Shown: positions 33,016 to 39,332 of the stretch, piece after piece
Position numbering within the stretch: the stretch's first letter is position 1
Layout: each line of letters begins with the position of its first letter
Virus record (IMG/VR): IMGVR_UViG_3300001341_000005
Coordinates: 1-40,672 of that record
Reading direction: 5' to 3' (one strand)
Origin: a virus
DNA: 40,672 nt
Program-made: the position numbers and the translations under genes
Notes under the pieces: generated by a model
Seen by the model: the letters and a program-made list of their open reading frames with translations, nothing else
Told to the model about the DNA's origin: nothing
Database searches by the model: none

Positions 33016-33675
33016 CTATTCGATCAGGTCCGCCCCGCTCGATCGCGATGAATTCACCGCCCGGCCGACGCGTCGGCCGGACAGTTCCGCCCCGCGATTG
33101 TTGGTCAACAAGGCCTTCGCGTCCGCCGCATCCGTTTCCGGATCCATCCAGGCATCATAGTGTCTGGCATCCAGTATGATAGGCATGCGGTGGTGCAGGT
33201 GCGCTATCGCCGGATCCGCCGCCGCGGTCAGAATCGTGCAACTTGTAATGTCCAGGTTCGTATTGTGTGCCCATAAGCCGGCGAAGGCGAACGGCGCGCC
33301 GTCGGGCAGGGTGATGTACCAGGGATCTTTCTTGCCGTCGTCTTCGTTCTTCGTCCATTCGAAATAGCCGTCGGCCGGAATAAGACAGCGTTTCGACTTG
33401 AACGCCTCCCGGAACGCCGGCTTTTTGTCGGCGTCTTCGGAGCGGGCATTAAACAGGGTCCATTTCGGGATTTCCTTCGCCCAGAACGGCACAAGCCACC
33501 ACCGCGCGTCAAACAGGCGCCGCTCGCCATCGATGTCGGCGACGGTCAGAACGTCCTGTGTCGGCGCGATGTTGTAGCGGGCGGGCACGTTGCGGGCCTG
33601 GTCTTCGGACCTGACCAGATTGTAGGCCTCGTGCATTTCCGCCCAGGAGTAGTGAAGGGTAAATCGTCCGCACAT
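33016..33675 (-). CDS. SRAP-domain protein (YedK/HMCES-like), AP-site DNA crosslinker
   Basis: A 219-residue protein starting MCGRFTLHYSW, where Cys2 becomes the catalytic N-terminal residue that crosslinks to abasic sites in single-stranded DNA. The other motifs are FNARSEDA, GYFEW and HHRMPIILD. ATG 33675 is supported by AAAGGA upstream. It reads opposite to the late operon, with which it converges. Carrying it in a prophage would protect replicating or damaged phage DNA, and the SOS-associated annotation of the family fits a prophage. No LexA-like box was seen near the start. Confidence 0.92.
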   Translation of the reverse strand: MCGRFTLHYSWAEMHEAYNLVRSEDQARNVPARYNIAPTQDVLTVADIDGERRLFDARWWLVPFWAKEIPKWTLFNARSEDADKKPAFREAFKSKRCLIPADGYFEWTKNEDDGKKDPWYITLPDGAPFAFAGLWAHNTNLDITSCTILTAAADPAIAHLHHRMPIILDARHYDAWMDPETDAADAKALLTNNRGAELSGRRVGRAVNSSRSSGADLIE

Positions 33676-33833
33676 CGCGGCATTCCTTTCTGTCCAAAGA
33701 GACAGGGAGACCGGAGTGGTTGCAACGCTCCGATCACGGGGTCATAGCAAAACAGCCCCGCCGACGAAAAGGCAATTATCGCCGTCCCTGCCGCTGCTAG
33801 TCGACAGCGGGACGATTGATACACTGGAAACCA

Positions 33834-34043
33834 ATGGAGTCTATACGCTGTGCCGGCTGCGACCGTCTGTTGTTCCGTCAGGAACCGGGCGCTCTTGCCG
33901 GAACCCTTGAACTGAAATGCCCGCGCTGCGGTGCGATGAACATCTTCAGGCCTTCAGAGCCTCTACCGGAACGCCATTCCGAGCGTCGCAAGGACAATCG
34001 ATATGGCGGATTCGCGCGTCGAGGCCACTTCCCCAAAAAATAA
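33834..34043 (+). CDS. com: Com-like zinc-ribbon protein (Mu Com family)
   Basis: A 69-residue protein: CAGC near residue 6 and CPRC near 30 make a zinc ribbon, followed by NIFRPSEPLPERHSERR and a basic tail. This is the pattern of phage Mu Com, which binds mom mRNA and exposes its ribosome site. ATG 33834 follows GGAAA and is preferred to ATG 33816. The gene overlaps the downstream C5 methyltransferase start by 41 bases, so it sits where Com sits relative to mom. Its target here is therefore probably the methyltransferase mRNA; this is an inference. Confidence 0.8.
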   Translation: MESIRCAGCDRLLFRQEPGALAGTLELKCPRCGAMNIFRPSEPLPERHSERRKDNRYGGFARRGHFPKK

Positions 34044-34830
34044 GGCGCGCCCGCCCGATCGTCCCAAACTGTCGGTCCTGGATCTGTTTTCCGGGATCGG
34101 CGGCTTTTCGCTGGGACTGGAACGGACGGGCGGCTTCAGGACGTCCGCGTTCTGCGAGATCGACGGGTTCGCCCGCTCGATCCTGCGCCGGCATTGGCCG
34201 GCGGTCCCGATCTTTGATGACGTTGTCAAACTGAGGGGCCGGGATGTCGGACCAATTGACGTTGCTTGCGGGGGATTCCCCTGCCAGGATATCTCGTATG
34301 CCGGCCACGGTGCCGGACTTAAGGGTCAGCGAAGCGGGCTCTGGTCCGAAATCGCCCGTCTTGTTGGCGAGCTTCGACCCCGCTACGTGGTCGTGGAGAA
34401 CGTGTCAGCGCTGCTTGTTAGAGGACTGGACACGGTTCTCGGCGACCTGGCCGCGCTCGGGTATGATGCGGAATGGCATTGCATCGGAGCTGGAAACATT
34501 GGCCTACCGCACGGCCGGGATCGGATCTGGATTGTTGCCTACCCCATTGGCCAGCGAACCGATCGGCTGGTCACGCGTGAGCAAATCCGATCCGCGGCGC
34601 TCGATATCCAGAACGGTCGGGCGAGGTGGGCAGATCAGATTTACCTTTTTCCCTCAGTGGATCGGATGGTCGCTAACACAGACGGTCGAATTGGCCGAAA
34701 CGATCATGGGCTACCCAAAGGGCTGGACCGGCTGAAGGCGGTCGGCAACGCGATCGTGCCGCAGATCGCGGAGTTGATCGGGCGGGGGATTTTGAAAGCG
34801 GATGGACGCACGGCCGCCGGCGCTTTATAG
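34003..34830 (+). CDS. DNA cytosine-C5 methyltransferase downstream of Com
   Basis: A 275-residue enzyme with the motif order intact: DLFSGIGGFSLGLERTG (AdoMet), GGFPCQDIS (catalytic Cys), VVENVSAL, GLPHGRDRIW and the C-terminal LKAVGNAIVPQIAELIGRG. The target-recognition region between the fourth and last motifs is short. ATG 34003 has AAGGA (33990-33994) eight bases upstream, inside com. CGCCAT (33972-33977) can pair with the start-region ATGGCG (34003-34008), which could hide the start codon. It likely protects phage DNA. Another protein-like frame runs through it from 34244. Confidence 0.92.
   Translation: MADSRVEATSPKNKARPPDRPKLSVLDLFSGIGGFSLGLERTGGFRTSAFCEIDGFARSILRRHWPAVPIFDDVVKLRGRDVGPIDVACGGFPCQDISYAGHGAGLKGQRSGLWSEIARLVGELRPRYVVVENVSALLVRGLDTVLGDLAALGYDAEWHCIGAGNIGLPHGRDRIWIVAYPIGQRTDRLVTREQIRSAALDIQNGRARWADQIYLFPSVDRMVANTDGRIGRNDHGLPKGLDRLKAVGNAIVPQIAELIGRGILKADGRTAAGAL
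34244..34735 (+). CDS. Overlapping ORF inside the C5 methyltransferase, protein-like in a second frame
   Basis: A 163-codon frame, +1 relative to the methyltransferase, with ATG 34244 preceded by GAGGGG (34233-34238) at five bases spacing. Its product contains WRTCQRCLLEDWTRFSATW, then PRSGMMRNG and a final MGYPKGWTG. From memory I associate WPRSGM and LMGxPxGWT motifs with a family of phage ORFs found beside C5 methyltransferases. It could be a real overprinted gene or a chance open frame; I cannot test it here. Confidence 0.35.
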   Translation: MSDQLTLLAGDSPARISRMPATVPDLRVSEAGSGPKSPVLLASFDPATWSWRTCQRCLLEDWTRFSATWPRSGMMRNGIASELETLAYRTAGIGSGLLPTPLASEPIGWSRVSKSDPRRSISRTVGRGGQIRFTFFPQWIGWSLTQTVELAETIMGYPKGWTG

Positions 34831-34893
34831 CTGGGCGGCATTCAGGCGCCGGCGTCAAGCCTGGCTGCGGAGAATGCGGGCGGCGGCGGTGGG

Positions 34894-35355
34894 CTATTTT
34901 CCAGAGTGCGCGTCGCCGCTCTTTTTCAGATATTCGTTCACGGCGTTTTCGACCTGTGCCGAAACAGGACGACCGCCGCGCATCATCGAAGCGACGCGGG
35001 CCGAACTTCCGCGATTGAAGCCGATGGCTTCTGCGAATGCGGACACGCTCAAGCCGGATCGTTTCCATGCCCGTGTTAGTGTTGCCGGCGACATGCGCGG
35101 GTTGAGGTTCCAATCATGCAGTTCGCCGGTTTGTGCGGAGTATGCCGGCGAATGCGGCCCCGTATCCTGCAGAAGAACCCAGCCTGAAGGGCGACGCTGG
35201 ACATAGTCGTGCTTCATCAGGCCGGACATGTAGACCCAGACACTGGATTCCTCGCTGCCTGACAATTCCATCATTTGCTCGACCCCGACCGGCCCAGTTG
35301 CCGATCGGAGTGCGTTCCACATTTTCTGGCGGCCGCCGCCGGATCGTCTGATCAT
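34894..35355 (-). CDS. HTH-type regulator-like protein
   Basis: A 153-residue protein with two likely DNA-binding parts. The N-terminal VGVEQMMELSGSEESSVWVY and following helix look like a winged-helix/HTH. The C-terminal LSVSAFAEAIGFNRGSSARV is a lambda repressor-like HTH. It is the last gene of a leftward set that starts at the divergent promoter region near 37290. Dual HTH architecture suggests a regulator of the accessory genes. Function is not established. Confidence 0.6.
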   Translation of the reverse strand: MIRRSGGGRQKMWNALRSATGPVGVEQMMELSGSEESSVWVYMSGLMKHDYVQRRPSGWVLLQDTGPHSPAYSAQTGELHDWNLNPRMSPATLTRAWKRSGLSVSAFAEAIGFNRGSSARVASMMRGGRPVSAQVENAVNEYLKKSGDAHSGK

Positions 35356-35370
35356 CGATCTAAACCGTTC

Positions 35371-35715
35371 CTATGCGTTGATACAATCGAGAATTTCCTG
35401 TTCGTTGTAGAACCGGAGGACGCCTGAATGCTTCGATTGGTGCATGAACGCCACGCTGTTTGTCGTCCCGCGAAGGCGATCCAGTTTTTCGGCAATATCC
35501 ATTATGGCTTCACGATGTGCCGGGTCTGACTCCCAACGACAAAAATTGTTGGTGTCGACCAATTTGTAATCGTCAATTCGGATGCTGGGGCAGCCGGTCT
35601 TGTTGTCCTTTGGGACATCGACCCGCTGAATGAGCAGACCCTTGTGATAGGCGCGCAGCACCTTCGCGGCAGGATGATCTTCGTGAACGGTATAGTCGAT
35701 GGATTGCATGATCAT
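35371..35715 (-). CDS. Small protein of unknown function, leftward accessory operon
   Basis: A 114-residue protein that I do not recognise. It is mixed alpha/beta: a beta-like start (SIDYTVHEDHPAAKVLRAYH), a basic middle (LIQRVDVPKDNKTG) and a helical REAIMDIAEKLDRLRG. TAGGAG lies eight bases before the first ATG (35715). It is followed by a 15-base gap to the HTH gene. A promoter-like TTGAAT-N16-TACATA lies upstream at 35762-35789. Confidence 0.55.
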   Translation of the reverse strand: MIMQSIDYTVHEDHPAAKVLRAYHKGLLIQRVDVPKDNKTGCPSIRIDDYKLVDTNNFCRWESDPAHREAIMDIAEKLDRLRGTTNSVAFMHQSKHSGVLRFYNEQEILDCINA

Positions 35716-35761
35716 GGTTTCTTTCTCCTAAGAGCGGCCCGTAGGGCGTTGCAATAATTGA

Positions 35762-35789
35762 TATGTAGCACCTTGGAAAAGTAATTCAA
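35762..35789 (-). promoter_or_regulatory. Candidate internal promoter for the leftward accessory genes
   Basis: On the minus strand TTGAAT (plus 35784-35789) is followed after 16 bases by TACATA (plus 35762-35767). It would transcribe the last two leftward genes. The inverted repeat CCTTG/CAAGG overlaps the -35. Matches are moderate and spacing is slightly short. Confidence 0.3.
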
Positions 35790-35798
35790 GGTCACTCG

Positions 35799-36056
35799 CT
35801 ATCTATTATTCGTTTTCCACGGCGGCGGCGGCATATTCGGATAGGTCTTGCGGATGAACAGCCCATAACAAGCCGCCTCGATCTTCGCGTCGCAGCCTCC
35901 GGTTTTCCATTTCTTGATCGACAGGGGGTGCACGTCGAGGGCCTTCGACGCATCGGTGTCGAACCGAAATCCCATCGCGGCCATCCATTCCTGGAATTCC
36001 TCCGCTGTCAGCCCCTTTTCGGCGCTGACAGCGTCCTTGTCGTCATTATCCGCCAT
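35799..36056 (-). CDS. Small HTH-like protein
   Basis: An 85-residue protein starting MADNDDKDAVSAEKG (ATG 36056, with GAGGGGAC just upstream on the minus strand); a longer open frame further upstream is not needed. The middle (LTAEEFQEWMAAMG and TDASKALDVHPLSIKKWK) is a helix-turn-helix of XRE type, and the tail is Pro/Lys-rich. It is likely a DNA-binding accessory regulator of the leftward operon. Confidence 0.6.
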   Translation of the reverse strand: MADNDDKDAVSAEKGLTAEEFQEWMAAMGFRFDTDASKALDVHPLSIKKWKTGGCDAKIEAACYGLFIRKTYPNMPPPPWKTNNR

Positions 36057-36063
36057 AGTCCCC

Positions 36064-36369
36064 TCACACCATAACCGATTGGAATTCGGCCCAGATTTCA
36101 GCAACGACCCCTTTGTCGGATGCCGGCTTGACGGTTTCGTTCGCCTTGCCGGCATGGCTGATTTCCATGCCGTCGACAAGTTTGTTTTTCATGAAGATGA
36201 TGCTGCAATTGTCGGCTTGTGTGAGGGCGTCCCATGCCTTCGCCAGGGATCGTCCATTGTATACCGGCGTCACGTCGCGGCCGGGCTTTGAGACATGATA
36301 GACGTTGGTGGTCCATCCTTCGTCCATCATCATGGTCTGGATCAATTGATAGCCAAGTATCGAGTCCAT
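36064..36369 (-). CDS. Small protein of unknown function, leftward accessory operon
   Basis: A 101-residue protein (MDSILGYQLIQTMMMDEGW). TAGGAG lies eight bases before its ATG. It is beta-rich in the N-terminal half (NVYHVSKPGRDVTPVYNGRS) and helical later. No recognised motif or signal peptide. It ends seven bases before the next leftward gene. Confidence 0.55.
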   Translation of the reverse strand: MDSILGYQLIQTMMMDEGWTTNVYHVSKPGRDVTPVYNGRSLAKAWDALTQADNCSIIFMKNKLVDGMEISHAGKANETVKPASDKGVVAEIWAEFQSVMV

Positions 36370-36379
36370 TGCCTGTCTC

Positions 36380-36769
36380 CTATGTGTTTCTTTTTTTCAA
36401 AATGGCCATACGCACATCGCCGACCTTCCCGCAAACTTCACCGTTGCGGCGAATAATGTCGTCCTTCCTTGGAACCTGGACTTTGACCGTCTTGCCGTCA
36501 TGTCCGAAATACGCCCGAATTTCTGCAGCAGTCACGTCCGGCGGGTCCTGTTTTACCGTTGCGGGGTCAGGAAAGCGTAGTCCCTTATTGTAAAGGCAAA
36601 AACCCGCACCGTCGGACCGTCTTGCGCGATGCCAGCCGGGACCGAGGTCTTTCGCAGGATCCCCGTATCGGTCGTGATCCTCGGTGTTGATCCACATCAG
36701 TTCCCATTTGTATGTCCCGTCCGGCATTGTGATGCGGAATTCAAACGGGGTGTTGTGCTTGAGGGTCAT
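36380..36769 (-). CDS. Small protein of unknown function, leftward accessory operon
   Basis: A 129-residue protein beginning MTLKHNTPFEFRITM. The central KWELMWINTEDHDRYGDPAK is Trp/His-rich, and FPDPATVKQDPPDVTAAEIR with the Lys/Arg-rich VKVQVPRKDDIIRRNG follows. ATG 36769 has AGGGA upstream. An upstream extension is open but overlaps the neighbouring gene. I cannot name it; it may bind nucleic acid given its basic C-terminal region, but this is a weak inference. Confidence 0.55.
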   Translation of the reverse strand: MTLKHNTPFEFRITMPDGTYKWELMWINTEDHDRYGDPAKDLGPGWHRARRSDGAGFCLYNKGLRFPDPATVKQDPPDVTAAEIRAYFGHDGKTVKVQVPRKDDIIRRNGEVCGKVGDVRMAILKKRNT

Positions 36770-36783
36770 CGTTCTGTTTCCCT

Positions 36784-37014
36784 TTATGGCTTGATCAGGG
36801 TTCGGGCATAATCCACGGCGTTCATGCCCTTCGGAACGTGGTAAGCATGGCCGGAAATCGTCCACCATTCGCCGGTTTCGGTGTCTTCCCAGACGACCTT
36901 GATGATGCCGTTCATGTTCGCCTGAATTGCAAGGGTGGCGCCATCGTCACCAGGATCGCGACACAGAACGGACCATCCCTTGGGATCGAGGACTTCGGTT
37001 TGTTCGATAAACAT
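36784..37014 (-). CDS. Small protein of unknown function, leftward accessory operon
   Basis: A 76-residue protein beginning MFIEQTEVLDPKGWSV. It has a beta-like centre (NMNGIIKVVWEDTETGEWW) and no recognised motif. ATG 37014 has GAAGGG upstream at about nine bases. It is the second gene of the leftward operon and follows the first by 17 bases. Confidence 0.55.
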   Translation of the reverse strand: MFIEQTEVLDPKGWSVLCRDPGDDGATLAIQANMNGIIKVVWEDTETGEWWTISGHAYHVPKGMNAVDYARTLIKP

Positions 37015-37031
37015 AATGAATGACCCTTCGA

Positions 37032-37244
37032 TTAGAATTTGGGCGCCGCGGCGTAGTGGAAATTGAAGCGGTTTTTGCCGCATTTGCGGGCGATGACGAT
37101 TTGACGGCTTCCGGAGTCCGAATAGCTGACGCCATGCCAGCTTTCGACGATCTGTTTAGGGGTTCTGCGCATTCCGAGCGCGATGAACATCTCGCGGGCC
37201 TGGCCCAGGCTGTCGAAATCCAAGCTGTGGTTCTGGTCAATCAT
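37032..37244 (-). CDS. First gene of the leftward accessory operon, unknown function
   Basis: A 70-residue protein (MIDQNHSLDFDSLGQAREMF). ATG 37244 is chosen because AAGGAG lies seven bases upstream and a TTG before it adds nothing. It has a helical start and a basic, Cys-containing end (ARKCGKNRFNFHYA). Its ribosome site and upstream leader are part of a 38-bp inverted repeat shared with the first rightward gene. Confidence 0.55.
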   Translation of the reverse strand: MIDQNHSLDFDSLGQAREMFIALGMRRTPKQIVESWHGVSYSDSGSRQIVIARKCGKNRFNFHYAAAPKF

Positions 37245-37291
37245 CAAGCATCTCCTTGTCAGGTGGGCTCCGGTGCCCTGTTGATGAACCT

Positions 37292-37319
37292 AATTTATAT
37301 ATTAATATGAAAAATTCAA
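37292..37319 (-). promoter_or_regulatory. Candidate leftward promoter of the accessory operon
   Basis: On the minus strand TTGAAT (plus 37314-37319) is followed after 16 bases by TAAATT (plus 37292-37297). The AT-rich surroundings allow other choices, so the exact site is uncertain, but some leftward promoter must lie here to express the genes beyond 37244. Confidence 0.4.
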
Positions 37320-37352
37320 GATAAAAAATATAAAAATATATAAAAATGGAGA

Positions 37353-37380
37353 TTGAAATAAGGGCCGATGGCCCTATATA
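37353..37380 (+). promoter_or_regulatory. Rightward promoter with an operator palindrome
   Basis: TTGAAA (37353-37358) is followed after 16 bases by TATATA (37375-37380). Between them AGGGCC-GAT-GGCCCT (37361-37375) is a perfect inverted repeat that fills the spacer, an ideal site for a repressor. It would drive the DnaJ-domain gene. Confidence 0.55.
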
Positions 37381-37429
37381 TAAAGCATCGACAGGGCACT
37401 GGAGCCCACCTGACAAGGAGATGTTCGAT

Positions 37430-37930
37430 ATGAAGAAGTCAGACGCATTGTCCATCCTGGACCTGACCGATGAAGTCACTGAAGCCGACGTCAAAAAGGC
37501 TTATCTGGCCGCGGTCAAGAAATACCATCCCGACGTCAATCCGGCCGGCGAAGAAATGATGAAGCTGGTCAACGCCGCATTCGAAGCCCTGAAGGGTTTC
37601 GAGGGCGATTGTGAAGATGCCGGCGAGGCACAGGCCGATTACGGCGTCGCCCTCAACAAAGCCCTGAACGCAATCATCGCCATTGCGGATCTGGAAATCG
37701 AGATCTGCGGTGCGTGGATCTGGGTCGGCGGCGAAACCTTCGCCTACAAGGATGTACTGAGGGGCGCGGGTTTCAAGTGGGCGAAGGCCAAACGCAAATG
37801 GCATTTCCGCCCCGCCAACTGGAAATCGCGGTCGCGCGGCGGCGTATCCATGGAAGACATCCGCGGCAGGTACGGCAGCGTCCGGCCGTCCCGCCCGCAA
37901 CGCGATGAACTGGAAGGGAATGCGGCATGA
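37430..37930 (+). CDS. DnaJ-domain protein
   Basis: A 166-residue protein. Residues about 7-45 form a J domain with the HPD tripeptide (KKYHPDVNP), which would stimulate a DnaK-type chaperone. The C-terminal part (about 103-150) carries the domain GAWIWVGGETFAYKDVLRGA and KWAKAKRKWHFRPANWKS, a combination I recall from mobile-element J-proteins. ATG 37430 is chosen because AAGGAG is nine bases upstream, while ATG 37421 directly abuts it. A host chaperone may be recruited for replication or regulation. Confidence 0.8.
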   Translation: MKKSDALSILDLTDEVTEADVKKAYLAAVKKYHPDVNPAGEEMMKLVNAAFEALKGFEGDCEDAGEAQADYGVALNKALNAIIAIADLEIEICGAWIWVGGETFAYKDVLRGAGFKWAKAKRKWHFRPANWKSRSRGGVSMEDIRGRYGSVRPSRPQRDELEGNAA

Positions 37931-38583
37931 GCGCCGCAGACCTTCTTGCCATCGTCCAGCCCGTCGCCGAACACATGTTCGGCGACGGTGTCGAGGTGGA
38001 AGAATTGCATTCCTATTGCGTCACCGTCCGGCATCCGAGCGAACCGGTTTCGCTGTCCTTTCGCAATCCGACCTATCCCGAAGCCATGACAAAGCGCCTC
38101 GTGATCACGGCTGACCTTCCCCGCACCGTGAGGGGATCATATGCGCACCTGTGTTACTACATGCCGCGGCTGGAAAGTGGCGGCCTTGCGCAATCGCCGA
38201 AGCGAACAATTGCAATCGCGCGCATGATTGCCGACCCGAAGCGGATCGCGGCGGAGATCCATCGCCATGTCGTCGGCCCGGCGATCGAGCCGGCCCGCAA
38301 GGGGGTCAAGGCGATCGCAAACGAACATTATCAAAAGCGCTGCCTGGAAGACGCAACCCGCCGCATTGCCGATTTGCTGGCCGGCCGGGCTTACATTCCG
38401 CAGGACGGCCGGGATACATTCACCGCGTCGGGCCGAATCGGCGATCTGAACGTGTCGGTCAAGACGGGTAGGGCGGTTACGACACAAATGCAGATAACCG
38501 CCGGCATGGATGTCCTGGAAGACTTGACGAAATACCTGGTCGCCCGTGAGCGGCGCCGCAACAAAAGGGACGATCGGTCATGA
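37927..38583 (+). CDS. Unknown protein, rightward accessory operon
   Basis: A 218-residue protein overlapping the DnaJ-domain gene by four bases (ATGA). It is helical in large parts, with a likely beta region (ELHSYCVTVRHPSEPVSLSF) and a final basic tail (VARERRRNKRDDRS). I recognise no motif. Its coupling to the J-protein suggests a shared task. It overlaps the next start by four bases. Confidence 0.6.
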   Translation: MSAADLLAIVQPVAEHMFGDGVEVEELHSYCVTVRHPSEPVSLSFRNPTYPEAMTKRLVITADLPRTVRGSYAHLCYYMPRLESGGLAQSPKRTIAIARMIADPKRIAAEIHRHVVGPAIEPARKGVKAIANEHYQKRCLEDATRRIADLLAGRAYIPQDGRDTFTASGRIGDLNVSVKTGRAVTTQMQITAGMDVLEDLTKYLVARERRRNKRDDRS

Positions 38584-38831
38584 CCGACAAGCTGGAACGA
38601 CACAAACGGGACCGCGACACATTCAAGGCGCGTAAGCGCGAGCTGGGCCTGTCGGACAATCAAATCGGCAGAGCCCTGAATGTTGATCCCAGAACGATCC
38701 GTCGATGGTTGGCGGATCCGGAAACGACCGACACGGCCAGGCCACCGAACCCGATCGCGCTGCGGGTGCTGGATTATTTCGTCAAACGAGGGGGGATCCC
38801 GTCAGATTGGCCGACGGCCGAAGACGGGTAG
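38580..38831 (+). CDS. Small HTH regulator-like protein
   Basis: An 83-residue protein with an HTH (LGLSDNQIGRALNVDPRTIRR) near residues 22-42 and a basic start (MTDKLERHKRDRDTFKARK). It overlaps the preceding stop by four bases and could be the repressor that acts at the palindrome near the shared promoter. That pairing is a guess based on proximity. Confidence 0.65.
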   Translation: MTDKLERHKRDRDTFKARKRELGLSDNQIGRALNVDPRTIRRWLADPETTDTARPPNPIALRVLDYFVKRGGIPSDWPTAEDG

Positions 38832-38868
38832 GCTTTACATTTGATCCCGTTTTGTTCATGTCTTCTGG

Positions 38869-39087
38869 ATGAAAAAGCAGCCGGTTGTCGTCGAGACGTT
38901 GGGGGATTTGAAGCGAAGCGGGATCGATCTGTATATCGCGTGCGACAACGGCCTGTGCCACCACCCGGGCGGGTTTCGGCGGGAGGAACTGATTGCGATG
39001 TTCGGTCCGGACAAGCCGTATCGAAATCTTCGGTACAAGTGTAAGAAGTGCGGCTTCAAGGCCAGTGGGCGGCTGGTGACGTTTTGA
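38869..39087 (+). CDS. Small zinc-ribbon-like protein
   Basis: A 72-residue protein with CDNGLCHH and CKKCGFK, two metal-binding pairs about 30 residues apart, and a basic end (KASGRLVTF). No ribosome site is obvious before ATG 38869. Phage proteins of this style are common near integration ends. It is the last recognisable phage gene before the attachment site. Confidence 0.6.
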   Translation: MKKQPVVVETLGDLKRSGIDLYIACDNGLCHHPGGFRREELIAMFGPDKPYRNLRYKCKKCGFKASGRLVTF

Positions 39088-39099
39088 TCGCGAAAATGT

Positions 39100-39122
39100 G
39101 GGTAACAAATTGGGTAACAAAT
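39100..39122. repeat. Two GGGTAACAAAT repeats before the attachment site
   Basis: GGGTAACAAAT occurs at 39100-39110 and again at 39112-39122, a 12-base period. Short direct repeats beside an att core are typical arm-type binding sites for integrase or excisionase. No integrase gene is in the window to pair with them. Confidence 0.5.
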
Positions 39123-39173
39123 GATGATTTTCGTCTTTTGATCTATTGATTTTATTGAAGAAATTTTGTGTGC

Positions 39174-39194
39174 CGAGTCCTCTTCACCGCACCA
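39174..39194 (+). other. Candidate right attachment site at a tRNA 3' end
   Basis: From 39174 the sequence reads CGAGTCCTCTTCACCGCACC and then A, which fits the T-loop, T-stem and acceptor 3' half of a tRNA ending CCA at 39192-39194. The acceptor strand TCACCGC and discriminator A suggest tRNA-Leu. The 5' half of the tRNA is absent, as expected where phage DNA replaces it at one junction. Core length is uncertain. Confidence 0.55.
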
Positions 39195-39332
39195 TTCTGT
39201 ATCTCACGGCCGCAGGCCTCCGACGGGGCGGGCTGACCGCCGGGGCGTCCGCTTGGACGCCATGGTGCCGGTTCCAGGTCACTCCTCTCACCTGCACCAT
39301 TCTGTATCTCGCGGCCGCTGGCCTACGACGGG
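39174..39332. repeat. Imperfect direct repeat of the tRNA 3' end and its downstream flank
   Basis: The segment from about 39174 to 39226 recurs in altered form from about 39281 to 39332; both share ACCATTCTGTATCTC, then CGGCCGC and a following GGCCT(A/C)CGACGGG. The second copy keeps a CACC-T-GCACCA tRNA-like end. It may be a footprint of earlier integration or of tRNA duplication. The remaining bases up to 39390 show no gene. Confidence 0.5.

Larger units (their letters stand above)
37249..37423. repeat. 38-bp inverted-repeat leaders flanking divergent promoters
   Basis: The left arm (37249-37286) and the reverse complement of the right arm (37386-37423) match at 36 of 38 positions. Both arms include the AAGGAG ribosome site of the first gene on their side, so the two divergent transcripts would begin with nearly identical leaders. 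The 99 bases between the arms are very AT-rich and hold the divergent promoters. Confidence 0.8.

Noticed and set aside
39265-39299. A second complete tRNA gene
   Set aside because: Only a tRNA-like 3' end is present; the T-loop and 5' half do not fit.
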